Notes: generated by a model not told the origin, from the letters alone. A stretch of DNA of 52,520 nt from Bacillota bacterium (GCA_023391695.1 JAEWAK010000033.1:1-52520); one strand, 5' to 3'; positions 33,522 through 42,762 are shown, numbered from the stretch's first letter. A program made the numbers and translations.

Positions 33522-34697
33522 ATGACTCAATTATTAGTAAAATTATTTGTAAAAGATTATACCAATACGGAAAAGGCCAGGGTCCGGACTGCTTATGGCA
33601 TATTGGCAAGTGTGGTGGGGATTATCAGTAATATGATGCTGTTTGGGATCAAGGTAACGATTGGACTGGTTATTAATAGTATATCCGTTATGGCCGATGC
33701 CTTTAATAACTTATCGGATGCAGCTTCCTCCATTATCGGGCTGGTGGGGGTAAAGCTTGCCGAACGGCCTGCGGATAAGGAGCATCCCTTCGGGCACGGA
33801 AGATTTGAATATATTGCGGCATTTGCAGTGTCCTTTATCATCCTTCAGGTCGGCATATCCTGCTTTAAAAGTGCCTTTACAAAAATACTCCACCCGGAGG
33901 AGGTGGGGTTTAACTGGATATTGATCGGAATCCTCTGTATCTCCGTACTGTTAAAGCTCTGGCTCTCCCTGTTTAACCGGACCCTTGGAAAGCGTATTCA
34001 TTCCAATGTGATGAAAGCGACGGCAACAGATGCCCTGGGGGATGTTATGATTACGTCGACTACCATAGCCTCCGTAATTATCGGAAAGTTGACCGGATTT
34101 ACGGTGGATGGCTGGATGGGTGCTATCGTATCGGTCTTTGTACTGCTGGCGGGTATTAACATAGCAAGGGAGACCCTGGAACCGTTGTTAGGCGAAGCAG
34201 TTGACAGGGAAGTATACGAAGCCGTTACACAAAAAGTGGAGGGATATGTAGGAATTATTGGAAGCCATGACCTTATTGTCCATAACTATGGGCCATCCCA
34301 TACAATGGCGACCATCCATGCGGAGGTCCCGAGTGATGTGAATCTGGAGGAAGCCCATGAGACCATTGACCGGATAGAGCGGGACGTATTAAGGGAAATG
34401 GGGATATTTCTGGTAATCCACATGGACCCTATAGAAATTAATGACCAGAGGATTGTGGAAAAGAAAAAAGCTGTAATAGAGGTTGTAAAGGAACTGGAAC
34501 CGAAAGCAGCCATACATGATTTCCGTATTGTTAACGGAGAGCAGCATATTAACCTTATTTTTGACCTGGTGGTTCCCTTTTCTTATAATGAGAAGCGGGA
34601 ACAGGAGTTATTATTAAAGATTGAAGAAGCATTAAAGAAAATAGATGAAAGATACCAGGTCGTAATTACAATTGAAAATAGTTATATAGCCGAGTAA
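33522..34697 (+). CDS. Cation diffusion facilitator (metal exporter) with extra C-terminal domain
   Basis: 391 residues. Six-helix CDF core with metal site residues in MADAFNNLSDAASS and TATDALGDV, and the HPFGHGRFEY loop after helix 2. A first cytoplasmic ferredoxin-like domain follows (about 215-295), then an additional ~90 residues with a second beta-alpha repeat (VIEVVKELEPKAAIHDFRIV, then GEQHINLIFDLVVPFSY), making it longer than the usual ~300. It exports Zn, Mn, Fe or related divalent cations; which one is not readable. GGAGGAG precedes the ATG. Confidence 0.92.
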   Translation: MTQLLVKLFVKDYTNTEKARVRTAYGILASVVGIISNMMLFGIKVTIGLVINSISVMADAFNNLSDAASSIIGLVGVKLAERPADKEHPFGHGRFEYIAAFAVSFIILQVGISCFKSAFTKILHPEEVGFNWILIGILCISVLLKLWLSLFNRTLGKRIHSNVMKATATDALGDVMITSTTIASVIIGKLTGFTVDGWMGAIVSVFVLLAGINIARETLEPLLGEAVDREVYEAVTQKVEGYVGIIGSHDLIVHNYGPSHTMATIHAEVPSDVNLEEAHETIDRIERDVLREMGIFLVIHMDPIEINDQRIVEKKKAVIEVVKELEPKAAIHDFRIVNGEQHINLIFDLVVPFSYNEKREQELLLKIEEALKKIDERYQVVITIENSYIAE

Positions 34698-34715
34698 CAA
34701 AAAATACAGCCTTTG

Positions 34716-34734
34716 AATATAGTGATACTATATT
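34716..34734. promoter_or_regulatory. Palindrome between CDF and P-type ATPase genes
   Basis: AATATAGT/ACTATATT, perfect 8-bp arms with 3-base centre, sitting just after the CDF stop. Could be an operator for the ATPase gene; no firm promoter boxes were found beside it. Confidence 0.35.
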
Positions 34735-34840
34735 AATTATTCTCTTTGCACTGCAAAAACGCAATTAAAGCGTATATCTACAGTACAAACTGATCAGGCC
34801 GATATCCGGAGCCGGGCTGTAAAAACAGCAGCGGGTTGTG

Positions 34841-34894
34841 AAAGCACCTGCGGGACAGTAGTTTACTACATGTGTCCTGCAGGTGCTTTTTGTT
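34841..34894 (+). terminator. Terminator upstream of the P-type ATPase gene
   Basis: AAAGCACCTGCGGGACA (34841-34857) pairs, one mismatch, with TGTCCTGCAGGTGCTTT (34873-34889), followed by a T tract; the loop holds GTAGT/ACTAC. It ends the CDF message. Because no promoter is visible between it and the ATPase start, it may also act as an attenuator for the ATPase. Confidence 0.85.
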
Positions 34895-34955
34895 TGGCAT
34901 CCAAAGGGCGGGCAGTGTTATGAAAGGTAAAGAGAGTCCGAATGGAGGATTATGC

Positions 34956-37508
34956 TTGAACAAGGTTAATAAGGAAGGTTTAACGACAGCTGATGTCATT
35001 GAATTACAGAGAAAATTCGGTAAAAATGAAATTATGGCAAAGGGTAAAAAGACTCTGTTAAAAAGAATATTCCATGAGGTGTCGGAAACTATATTTTTAC
35101 TTCTTGCCGCGGCAGCCATCATTTATTTCCTGTTAGGGGAGGCGAAAGACGGAATTATTATGCTCTTTTTTGTTTTTGGGATTGTCGGTATGGATGTGCT
35201 GCAGGAATGGAAGACGGATAGGGCTTTAAGTACTTTAAAAAAGCTGTCCCAGCCAAGAATACAGGCCGTCCGTAACGGGGAGGTCACCTGTATTGAAAGT
35301 GGGGATTTAGTACCCGGAGATGTGATTCTGGCAGAAGAGGGGTGCAGGATGCCTGCTGACGGATATGTATTATCCGTCCATGACTTTTGCCTGGATGAAA
35401 GTCTGTTAACCGGTGAATCGGGCGAAGTTTTTAAGGTACCTGCCGACACGCCGGATTATGAAAAGAGCAGGGAACTAGCCTTGGCTTCCCTGGAGGTTAC
35501 GAGACCGGATTATTGTTATGCGGGGACAATGGTGACCCAGGGAAGTGCCGCTATATTAGTGGATAAAACCGGCAGTGAAACGGTATACGGTAAAATCGGG
35601 CTGAGTATTACCGGCTCGGAAGATAAACTTACCCTACTGCAAAAACAAATGAAAAGCCTGACCGGAGCCTGTACCGGGATTGCAGTTTGTCTATTTCTGC
35701 TGGTCAGTTTTATCACCTATTTTAACTTATCGGACTATGCTTTTTCGGAACGTATCATAGAAAGTTTTTTATCCGGGATCGTGTTGTCCTTATCCATGAT
35801 ACCGGCCGAATTTCCGGTAATTCTAACGTTTTTTTTGTCCATGGGTGCCCTGCGGCTTACGAAAAAACATGCCCTTATCCGCAGATTATCGGCAGTTGAG
35901 ACATTAGGGGCAGTTTCCGTGATCTGCGTGGATAAAACCGGTACCATAACCAAAAATCATATGGCGGTAACGGAAATGTATAATTATAAATGTACGAAAG
36001 CCTGCCTTGCCGGGACTGCCGGTCTGGCTTGTGACAGAAAGCCCCATGATCCCATGGAAGCAGCGGTTTTTGACTGCTGTAATACTTTGGGACTGGATAA
36101 AGATGTAATATTCCAGGGCGAATTCATAAAAGGATATCCCTTTAACCAGGTATGTAAAACTATGACCCATGTGTGGAAGCTTAAGGGGGAAATCATTGCG
36201 GCGGCCAAGGGCTCACCGGAATGGCTGACAGGCCACAGCCGGTTAACCGGGAGCGAGCGCCTGGAGATTGAGGAAAAGACACAGGAACTGTTTAAAAAGG
36301 GGCTTCGCGTGATTGCAGTAGGAATTATGGAAATCCCGGATGAAACCAGGATTCCCGCCGTGCTCAATGAGTGCAGTTTTACTTTCCTGGGGCTTTTGGG
36401 TTTTGAAGATCCTCCTAAAGATTCCATAACGGAAGATATCAGAAGATGCACGGAAGCAGGAATACGGGTAGTGATGATTACGGGAGACAATGGGGACACG
36501 GCAGCGGCAATTGCGGAACAGGTTCAGTTTCCCGGTGACAGAAACCCGATGACGGGAAACCAGTTAAATGAAATTTCTGATAAGGACCTGCTATCCATCG
36601 TTCAGAAAGTTAATATATTTTCCAGGGTAGTACCGGAACAGAAACTGCGCATTATAAAAACTTTAATGGCAGGCGGCGGGACAGCGGCCATGACGGGGGA
36701 CGGAGTTAATGATGTCCCGGCCTTAAAACATGCGGATATCGGAATAGCAATGGGACTCAGGGGTTCGGAGGTGACCAGGGAAGCAGCGGATTTAATCCTG
36801 CTGGATGACAACTTCTCAACCATCCTGGACACCATCGAGGATGGAAGACGAATTTATGGTAATATCCAGAAAGCGATCGGGTATGTATTTACCATTCATA
36901 TACCCATAGCACTTATCTGCTTATTCGGGCCTTTGCTCCATATTCTGCCTGCAGACCTGATGCTGCTGCCGCTGCATGTGGTGCTGCTGGAACTGATCAT
37001 GAATCCAACCTGTGCGGCGGCAATTGAACGCCAGCCGGCCGAAGAAAACATCATGAAACAGGGCCCCAGAAATCCGAAGGAAAGATTATTGACCAAAGGG
37101 ATCTTAATAAAAAGCGGGATACAGGGCATTGCAATTTTCTTAAGTTCTTTCGGAAGTTACTACGGGTATCTGCTATTTCACCCTGAGAATGCGGATACTG
37201 CAAGGACCATAGGGCTTAGTGTATTGATATTATCCAACCTGTTTTTAATCCTTGTCAATTCCTCTGAAAAAGATACGGTAATCCGCTCCTTTGGAAGGAT
37301 AAGGAAGGAAAATGGAATTGTGCTTGTCCTGTCAGCGACGGTGATCCTGCTGCTGCTGATCATTTACGGTCCGTTACAGGCGGCTTTGCTGCTAAAATAT
37401 TTGAGTTTGCCCCATTTCTTATATACGGTGATAATTTCATTCCTGTCCGTATTCTGGTATGAAATTGTAAAACAGTTAAAAATTGGATCTATTTATGGGA
37501 AAAAGTAG
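34956..37508 (+). CDS. Cation-transporting P-type ATPase (P2-like)
   Basis: 850 residues from TTG 34956, chosen because GGAGG lies seven bases upstream; ATG 34920 is the alternative but has only a poor site. All P-type marks are present: TGES in the actuator, phosphorylated Asp326 in DKTGTIT, the nucleotide domain, and TGDGVNDVPALKHADIGIAMG. Helix 4 reads SMIPAEFPVILT where calcium and sodium pumps have PEGLP, so the ion cannot be assigned with confidence. About eight to ten membrane helices. It sits next to a CDF exporter, consistent with metal or cation homeostasis. Confidence 0.9.
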   Translation: MNKVNKEGLTTADVIELQRKFGKNEIMAKGKKTLLKRIFHEVSETIFLLLAAAAIIYFLLGEAKDGIIMLFFVFGIVGMDVLQEWKTDRALSTLKKLSQPRIQAVRNGEVTCIESGDLVPGDVILAEEGCRMPADGYVLSVHDFCLDESLLTGESGEVFKVPADTPDYEKSRELALASLEVTRPDYCYAGTMVTQGSAAILVDKTGSETVYGKIGLSITGSEDKLTLLQKQMKSLTGACTGIAVCLFLLVSFITYFNLSDYAFSERIIESFLSGIVLSLSMIPAEFPVILTFFLSMGALRLTKKHALIRRLSAVETLGAVSVICVDKTGTITKNHMAVTEMYNYKCTKACLAGTAGLACDRKPHDPMEAAVFDCCNTLGLDKDVIFQGEFIKGYPFNQVCKTMTHVWKLKGEIIAAAKGSPEWLTGHSRLTGSERLEIEEKTQELFKKGLRVIAVGIMEIPDETRIPAVLNECSFTFLGLLGFEDPPKDSITEDIRRCTEAGIRVVMITGDNGDTAAAIAEQVQFPGDRNPMTGNQLNEISDKDLLSIVQKVNIFSRVVPEQKLRIIKTLMAGGGTAAMTGDGVNDVPALKHADIGIAMGLRGSEVTREAADLILLDDNFSTILDTIEDGRRIYGNIQKAIGYVFTIHIPIALICLFGPLLHILPADLMLLPLHVVLLELIMNPTCAAAIERQPAEENIMKQGPRNPKERLLTKGILIKSGIQGIAIFLSSFGSYYGYLLFHPENADTARTIGLSVLILSNLFLILVNSSEKDTVIRSFGRIRKENGIVLVLSATVILLLLIIYGPLQAALLLKYLSLPHFLYTVIISFLSVFWYEIVKQLKIGSIYGKK

Positions 37509-37744
37509 AGATTCTCATATTCAGATTTAATTTCATAGGGGCTGACCTATAGGAATTTGCAGGAAGAAAAGGGTTTGACGGGGAAATTTAGCCGGGGACT
37601 TTCGTATATTATGCATACTTTAGGGGGCGTTTATCTGGATATACCTGTGATAATTACCAATAACTAGGGGTTGAATCTGCTTGTTTGTTATGTTAACCTA
37701 ATTGCGTAACTTAGTTGTAGATAGCAGATAGGAGGACATATCCA
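37509..37744. other. Upstream region of CAP protein gene
   Basis: Holds a small hairpin CATAGG/CCTATAG just after the ATPase stop (about 37534-37553). No promoter with good boxes and spacing was found; a GGAGG-like site (AGGAGG, about 37731-37736) precedes the CAP gene. Confidence 0.35.
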
Positions 37745-38497
37745 ATGAAAAAATTCATAGTAACTTCAGCGTTAGCAGTAGTGTTAGTATCAACAACATT
37801 ATTTGGAGGAAATCTGAAAGCTTTCGGTGTTAACAACACAGCAGTAGCAGCTGCGGCCACCGCCTGCAAAAACGGCAGCAATGCAACTGTGAAAGTAATT
37901 ACTGGCGGAACTAATTGCGCAGATATTAATGAGCTTATTAAAAATACCAACAGCACAGATATTAATGAGCTTGTTAATAATATTTTAAAAGAACAGAAAT
38001 CTTCGACGGCGACCCCAACCAAGGCTTCAACCAAGGCTCCATCCAAGACCTCGGCCCAAACCCCTGCACCGACGAAAACCCCGAGCAAGACAACAACCTC
38101 GGATTCTTCCGGTAATTATGACAGCAGTTTTGCCAGCCAGGTTCTTAAACTTGTTAACGCAGAACGTGCAAAGGGCGGTCTATCTGCATTGACCATGTCG
38201 CAAAATCTGGTTGCACCGGCTAATAAACGTGCACAGGAAATTGTACAGAAATTTTCCCATACCAGACCAAACGGAACCCAATGGTCAACGGTTTTAGAGG
38301 AATACAATGTAAGTGTAACAGCCGCAGGCGAAAACCTTGCTTATGGCTATAACACACCGGAAGCAGTGGTAGAAGGCTGGATGAACTCTCCGGGACACAG
38401 AGCGAATATCATGAATGCTAATTTCCACAAAATTGGTATCGGTGTTTATAAAGACAGCAAGGGAACCGTATATTGTACTCAATTATTCTCCAACTAA
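37745..38497 (+). CDS. Secreted CAP/SCP (YkwD-like) domain protein
   Basis: 250 residues. Signal peptide at 1-~28 (MKKFIVTSALAVVLVSTTLF), a short repeat in which TDINELVNN follows an earlier ADINELIKN, a Thr/Pro/Ser/Lys-rich linker (about 83-120), and the CAP domain (about 130-250). CAP marks: LVNAERAKGGLSAL, FSHTRPNGTQW, AAGENLAYGY, GWMNSPGHRANIM. In bacteria such proteins are often linked to sporulation or the cell surface; biochemical role is unsettled. Confidence 0.92.
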   Translation: MKKFIVTSALAVVLVSTTLFGGNLKAFGVNNTAVAAAATACKNGSNATVKVITGGTNCADINELIKNTNSTDINELVNNILKEQKSSTATPTKASTKAPSKTSAQTPAPTKTPSKTTTSDSSGNYDSSFASQVLKLVNAERAKGGLSALTMSQNLVAPANKRAQEIVQKFSHTRPNGTQWSTVLEEYNVSVTAAGENLAYGYNTPEAVVEGWMNSPGHRANIMNANFHKIGIGVYKDSKGTVYCTQLFSN

Positions 38498-38523
38498 GTC
38501 AGACAGGAATTAAAGTCTAATAA

Positions 38524-38600
38524 AAAAAGAAAGATCCAATCCGGTTTATTCAGCGTGCAGCAGGATTTATATGGTTAAACGGGATGGGGTCTTTCTTTTT
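38524..38600. terminator. Bidirectional terminator between CAP and ferredoxin genes
   Basis: Arms of ~25 bases pair almost fully, from AAAAAGAAAGATCC on the left to GGGGTCTTTCTTTTT on the right. A- and T-tracts at the two ends suit termination of both convergent transcripts. Confidence 0.85.
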
Positions 38601-38635
38601 GCTATCATTTGCTTTACAGCCAATCCAGATGCTCT

Positions 38636-39340
38636 TTACATATCAACGATGGAGCCGTCCGTTGAGACGGTAACTACCTGCCAGGGGATCATTTTACCGC
38701 TGCCTGCCAGGGCAGTCTTTACTGCATTTACAATTCCGCCGCAGCAGGGAACAATCATACGGACTACGGTAATGCTCTTAATATCGTTGCGGATCAAGAT
38801 TTCGGTGAGTTTTTCGGAATAATCTTCTTCATCCAGTTTCGGACATCCGATTAAGGCAATCCTGTTTTTAATAAAATCGTTATGGAAATTACCATAGGCA
38901 TAAGCAGTACAATCGGCTGCAATTAAAAGATTGGCATCATCAAAATAAGGTGCATTAACCGGTACCAGCTTAATCTGAATGGGCCATTGGTTTAACATGG
39001 ACTGGGGTGCTGTGGAGGGCGCAGCGGCAGGTACTGCCGTATCCCGTTTAATAACGCTTGACCTGGAACCGGGACAGCCGGAGAAATGAGGAACCGCATT
39101 CTTTCTCTCCATGTTTTTCTTAACTTCGGCTTCGTTATAATCCAGGGCTTCCCTTTCCTCAAAAGTAATGGCATTAACGGGACAGACCGGAAGGCAGTTG
39201 CCAAGGCCGTCACAGTAATCATCCCTCAGAAGCTCTGCTTTGCCGTTGACCAGTCCGATAGCACCTTCATGACAGGCATCCACACATAAGCCACAGCCGT
39301 TGCAGGCTTCTTTATCGATTTTTATAATTTGTCTTTTCAT
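38636..39340 (-). CDS. 4Fe-4S dicluster ferredoxin-type protein
   Basis: 234 residues. N-terminal two-cluster ferredoxin domain: CNGCGLCVDACHEGAIG, then GLGNCLPVCPVNAIT. The rest (about 95-234) contains FSGCPGSRSS, a Pro/Ala linker, and a Rossmann-like stretch with NLLIAADCTAYAYGNFH, IALIGCPKLDEED and VVRMIVPCCGGI, whose Cys residues could bind another cofactor. Start ATG 39340 has AAGGAG seven bases upstream. Divergent from a Crp/Fnr gene, a frequent clostridial pairing; probably redox or nitrosative-stress linked. Confidence 0.9.
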   Translation of the reverse strand: MKRQIIKIDKEACNGCGLCVDACHEGAIGLVNGKAELLRDDYCDGLGNCLPVCPVNAITFEEREALDYNEAEVKKNMERKNAVPHFSGCPGSRSSVIKRDTAVPAAAPSTAPQSMLNQWPIQIKLVPVNAPYFDDANLLIAADCTAYAYGNFHNDFIKNRIALIGCPKLDEEDYSEKLTEILIRNDIKSITVVRMIVPCCGGIVNAVKTALAGSGKMIPWQVVTVSTDGSIVDM

Positions 39341-39402
39341 ATATTTGCTCCTTAATTTATTTATCTGTTTTAAGTTAATTTCTTTCATGTATTGATTTTA
39401 CA

Positions 39403-39459
39403 ATAGAATTCTATTTATATCGGTTGCATTTGCAACAAATTTAGATTAAAATATATAAA
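39403..39459. promoter_or_regulatory. Shared divergent promoter/operator of ferredoxin and Crp/Fnr genes
   Basis: GTTGCATTTGCAAC (39423-39436) is a perfect dyad. On the plus strand its right half is TTGCAA, 18 bases before TATAAA (39454-39459); on the minus strand the left half gives TTGCAA, 16 bases before TAGAAT. A second dyad ATAGAATTCTAT (39403-39414) covers that minus-strand -10. The arrangement suggests one regulator, most likely the adjacent Crp/Fnr protein, controls both directions. Confidence 0.55.
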
Positions 39460-39567
39460 ATAGTAATCAGCATGAAATTCAGGCAAGCAATTGGTAGGGA
39501 TATCAGCTTGCGGTACACCAGTTTCAACGGCAGCAGGGGTACGGAATAGAAGTCAGGAGGAGGACGA

Positions 39568-40227
39568 ATGAATCGGGATTTTGAGATTTTAAAAAAGGTC
39601 GCTTTGTTTCAGGGAATTGAAGCAGCAGGAATTGAAGAGATTTTAGGATGTTTAGGCAGTAATGTAAAGCACTATATGAAAAACCAGACTATTATTTTAT
39701 CCGGAAGTGAAATTACTTCCCTGGGTATTGTCCTAAAAGGCGGTGTCCAGGTGATCCGGGAAGATATCCTGGGTAACCGGATGCTGGTTGCAGGCCTTGG
39801 GGAAGGGGAAATCTTCGGGGAAACCTTTGCCTGTGCCGGGATTACGGAAAGTCCCGTCAGTGTTGTAGCCACAGAAACCTGCCAGGTACTTTGGCTGCCC
39901 ATAAAGCGGATAGTATCTCCTTGTTCCAGTGTCTGCAGTTTCCATAGTAATTTAATCAATAACCTTCTTAAATTATTGGCCGGGAAGAATTTATATTTAA
40001 ATAATAAAATGGAGCTGCTTTCCAAACGTACCATCCGGGATAAAATCATGGCTTATCTTTCTTACGAAGCGGAAAAAAACCATTCCAACTCCTTTGAAAC
40101 AGCTTTAAACCGCAATGAACTGGCAGATTATTTATGTGTTGACCGGAGTGCCATGTCCAGGGAAATCAGCCGGCTGAAAGAAGAAGGAGTGATCGAATAT
40201 CACAAAAACTATTTTAAAATATTATAA
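39568..40227 (+). CDS. Crp/Fnr family transcriptional regulator
   Basis: 219 residues. Cyclic-nucleotide-binding-like beta barrel (about 12-125; GEIFGETFACAG as the loop) without the Arg/Ser pair typical of cAMP binding, a dimer helix, and a C-terminal winged helix whose recognition part reads NRNELADYLCVDRSAMSREI. Cys residues occur in the barrel and in CSSVCSF at ~115-120, so a redox or Fe-S ligand is possible but not shown. AGGAGGA precedes the ATG. It probably regulates the divergent ferredoxin gene and itself. Confidence 0.93.
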   Translation: MNRDFEILKKVALFQGIEAAGIEEILGCLGSNVKHYMKNQTIILSGSEITSLGIVLKGGVQVIREDILGNRMLVAGLGEGEIFGETFACAGITESPVSVVATETCQVLWLPIKRIVSPCSSVCSFHSNLINNLLKLLAGKNLYLNNKMELLSKRTIRDKIMAYLSYEAEKNHSNSFETALNRNELADYLCVDRSAMSREISRLKEEGVIEYHKNYFKIL

Positions 40228-40237
40228 TTTAAAAATT

Positions 40238-40311
40238 TGGGCTGCAAAAATAATAGTCTTAAGAGCAGGAATATTTTAATTCCTCACTGTACTATATTTT
40301 AAAACAGCCCA
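40238..40311. terminator. Candidate terminator between convergent genes
   Basis: TGGGCTG (40238-40244) pairs with CAGCCCA (40305-40311); an inner AGGAAT/ATTCCT hairpin lies within. T tracts are short, so this is moderate evidence. Confidence 0.45.
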
Positions 40312-40330
40312 GCAGTATAAACTATACCAT

Positions 40331-41233
40331 TTACCTGGAGATTACTCCAAAGTAATCCTGTAACTTAACCGGGCCTTCTAATATTACTCTGTCTACATAT
40401 AAAGATCTGTCTTTTCGTGTCCTTACGGTCCATTTGACAAGTACAATTGAGCCATTTTCTATTTCGATGGCGGTGATACAGCGGGGATGGACACAACACC
40501 CGTCATTAAAATAAAATGGTTCGTCCGGCTGAGGAAATACAGGCCTGTGTGTATGTCCTGCAATTAAAATGTGTTTCTGGCTTTTTGCCCAGTCAGACAA
40601 TTTCTTTTCAATCTTTTCTTTTCTGGAATGATTTTCGGCTGCGCTGGTGGGGTCACGCACACCGGTTAATTCCAGTGGACGCCATAGATAACGAACCATA
40701 AACCTGGATAATTTCCATAAATCATAGTTTAAGAAATCAGCCTGGTGTCCGTGGGTTAATAAAATTGTATTGCTGCTGTCTTTATATTGTAAAACCAAGC
40801 CTTCGTGTATTTTTAAACCCGGAAATAAAGCTACACGTTTTTTAATACTATCGACATAGTACGTTTTTAGATGATCTTTGGTATAATTTTTATTCTTTTT
40901 AACCTGGTCATGGTTTCCATACAACATATAGAATCTGTCTTCTTTATAGAATTTTGACATAAGCCAGAAGGCATCGCTGTGTATGGTAATAATGCGTTCG
41001 ATTTTACGGTTTTCCCATAATTCATCGCCGTCGCCCAGTTCAATATAAGTAAAATCTTTTCTGTAATAAAAGTCTAAGGCTGCAAAGAACAAATTTTGGT
41101 TATTTAAAAAATTATCCCCCCAGGTGCCGTCGCCTCTATGGCAATCGCTCATTAAAACAATTTTAGAGGAATCATCAATGGAAATTTGTTCTGCAGAATC
41201 AAACACTTTATTCAAACGTGTTATGATTGACAT
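40331..41233 (-). CDS. Calcineurin-like metallophosphoesterase
   Basis: 300 residues. The five phosphoesterase motifs are clear: SDCHRGDG, ELGDGDEL (D in place of the usual GDxxD arrangement), YGNHDQ, LTHGHQADF and AGHTHRPVFP. This spacing resembles the LpxH/UDP-sugar hydrolase side of the family, but a Gram-positive with no lipid A needs a different substrate. GGGAGG lies eight bases before the ATG. It is the second gene of an operon, 18 bases after the DUF4474 gene. Confidence 0.9.
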   Translation of the reverse strand: MSIITRLNKVFDSAEQISIDDSSKIVLMSDCHRGDGTWGDNFLNNQNLFFAALDFYYRKDFTYIELGDGDELWENRKIERIITIHSDAFWLMSKFYKEDRFYMLYGNHDQVKKNKNYTKDHLKTYYVDSIKKRVALFPGLKIHEGLVLQYKDSSNTILLTHGHQADFLNYDLWKLSRFMVRYLWRPLELTGVRDPTSAAENHSRKEKIEKKLSDWAKSQKHILIAGHTHRPVFPQPDEPFYFNDGCCVHPRCITAIEIENGSIVLVKWTVRTRKDRSLYVDRVILEGPVKLQDYFGVISR

Positions 41234-41251
41234 TCTTGTAATCCTCCCTGT

Positions 41252-42463
41252 TTATACTTTATTAACCTCATCCTGTAACTCAGAACTTTCCAATGTACTG
41301 TTTTCTGTTTTATCGGCCGTTTCAAGAGGCTCCAATTCCGGATAGACGGTTTGGGTTTCTTCCTCCGGCTGTTCATTAAAAAAGATTCCATTTATTTTAT
41401 CGATATTTCTGACCTTTTCCTGTAGTCCTAAAAATTTCCTGATAAATTCATAGCTTTTAAATAATTCCTTGGTGCTTCCTATATTAATAATTTTATGATA
41501 CAGCTTGGGAGCTGCATTTCTTACATAATTTAGTTTTTCGATGGTATTTTTATAAGCGCTTGTCGCAAAATTGTAAGCGGAAGTGTTCCTTAAGTTATTC
41601 ATCTGCATCCAGTATTCAATTTCAGGAGTCCTGGTCATAGGCTGGTCGGCATAAGGAACACCATAAATAAAGGAAACGGTATTCCCGCGGATGGTAAGCT
41701 GGTCATCGGTATAACCGGCCTTTCGCATGCCGCCTAAAAAAGCTTCCAACATTTCTTTGTTCTTCAGCGTGATCTCAATTGCTACCGACAATTCGGATGG
41801 ATGGGCGTATTCACCCAGTTTGAAACCGGTCAGCCACCAATGCACTTCCCTTCTGTTAAATATCTCTTTCCCATTTTTATATAAGGTAAAGGCTAACGGG
41901 AGATGGTCTTCTTCTTTGGCACAAAAATAAAAAGTACCGTTGAATACACCCGGTATATTTAGGTTAGGACCTGTAGTGGTGTAGATGCCGATTTCACAGC
42001 CGCTGGTCATTCCGTATTGGCCTTTCCAAAATTCGATCAGCCATTTTTTACCGTCGTAATTAAAATAAATGGGTTCGCAGTCGATGATCATACTTAAGCC
42101 CGCTGACCCTTCATCGTATAATTCGCAATAGCCGCATTCACTTTGCCAGCCATACATAATCGAATAAAAATAATCCTGGGGAGGATAGTAGGCAAATCCA
42201 AAAGGTTTTAAGTCATTGTTTAGATCATCCAAGGTATATAAAGGCTTTCTGGGGGCTTTATTTTTTTTGAAAAAATTAAATTTTAAACCGGTGGCTTTTA
42301 ATTTAATTTCGTTTTTTTTCTTGCGTCTTGAGAAAAATACCCAGAATCCTGCGCCGCAAATTATTGCAATTATACTCAGGATAAAAACCGGGATAACAAA
42401 ATTCGTATTTATGATAAGACCCAAGGGTTGGAAAATTATTTTTATCGTGTCATAATTTAACAT
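41252..42463 (-). CDS. DUF4474 membrane-anchored protein
   Basis: 403 residues. One membrane helix at about 22-44 followed by a basic stretch, then the DUF4474 domain (about 80-320) recognisable from YYPPQDYFYSIMYGWQSECG, IIDCEPIYFNYDGKKWLIEF and WKGQYGMTSGCEIGIYTTTG. The C-terminal ~50 residues are acidic and disordered-looking. Function is unknown; the conserved Trp/Tyr/Gly-rich core suggests binding of a wall or lipid component. AAAGGAG precedes the ATG. It probably shares a transcript with the phosphoesterase; a candidate minus-strand promoter (TTAACA, 18 bases, TATTAT) is at 42494-42523. Confidence 0.82.
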   Translation of the reverse strand: MLNYDTIKIIFQPLGLIINTNFVIPVFILSIIAIICGAGFWVFFSRRKKKNEIKLKATGLKFNFFKKNKAPRKPLYTLDDLNNDLKPFGFAYYPPQDYFYSIMYGWQSECGYCELYDEGSAGLSMIIDCEPIYFNYDGKKWLIEFWKGQYGMTSGCEIGIYTTTGPNLNIPGVFNGTFYFCAKEEDHLPLAFTLYKNGKEIFNRREVHWWLTGFKLGEYAHPSELSVAIEITLKNKEMLEAFLGGMRKAGYTDDQLTIRGNTVSFIYGVPYADQPMTRTPEIEYWMQMNNLRNTSAYNFATSAYKNTIEKLNYVRNAAPKLYHKIINIGSTKELFKSYEFIRKFLGLQEKVRNIDKINGIFFNEQPEEETQTVYPELEPLETADKTENSTLESSELQDEVNKV

Positions 42464-42644
42464 AAAATAGCTCCTTTCATATTAGCTTATAATATAATAT
42501 TCGAAACAGCCTCTCTATGTTAAAAGAACTGCAAAACTACTTTAAAAAATTAGCAGATTTAATTTGAAATTTGGAAGAGAAAGGACTTCGGAAAAAGGAT
42601 ATGGGCGTATTGCCATAACAGAGTAAAAAGAAATATAAAAAAAT

Positions 42645-42718
42645 TACGGGGCTGCCGCATATTATATTCATTACTTGAATTCATTCAAGTAATGAATATA
42701 ATATGCGGCAGCCCCGTA
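42645..42718 (-). terminator. 74-bp perfect palindrome acting as terminator
   Basis: Two 36-base arms (42645-42680 and 42683-42718) pair without a single mismatch around a 2-base centre; the base is GC-rich (TACGGGGCTGCCGC) and the middle AT-rich. On the minus strand it is followed by a run of seven U, so it can end the oadB transcript. Its perfection and length exceed ordinary terminators and suggest a recent palindromic insertion. Confidence 0.8.
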
Positions 42719-42762
42719 GGATTCATTTAAACAATATAATTAAAATATATTACCTGACCTTA

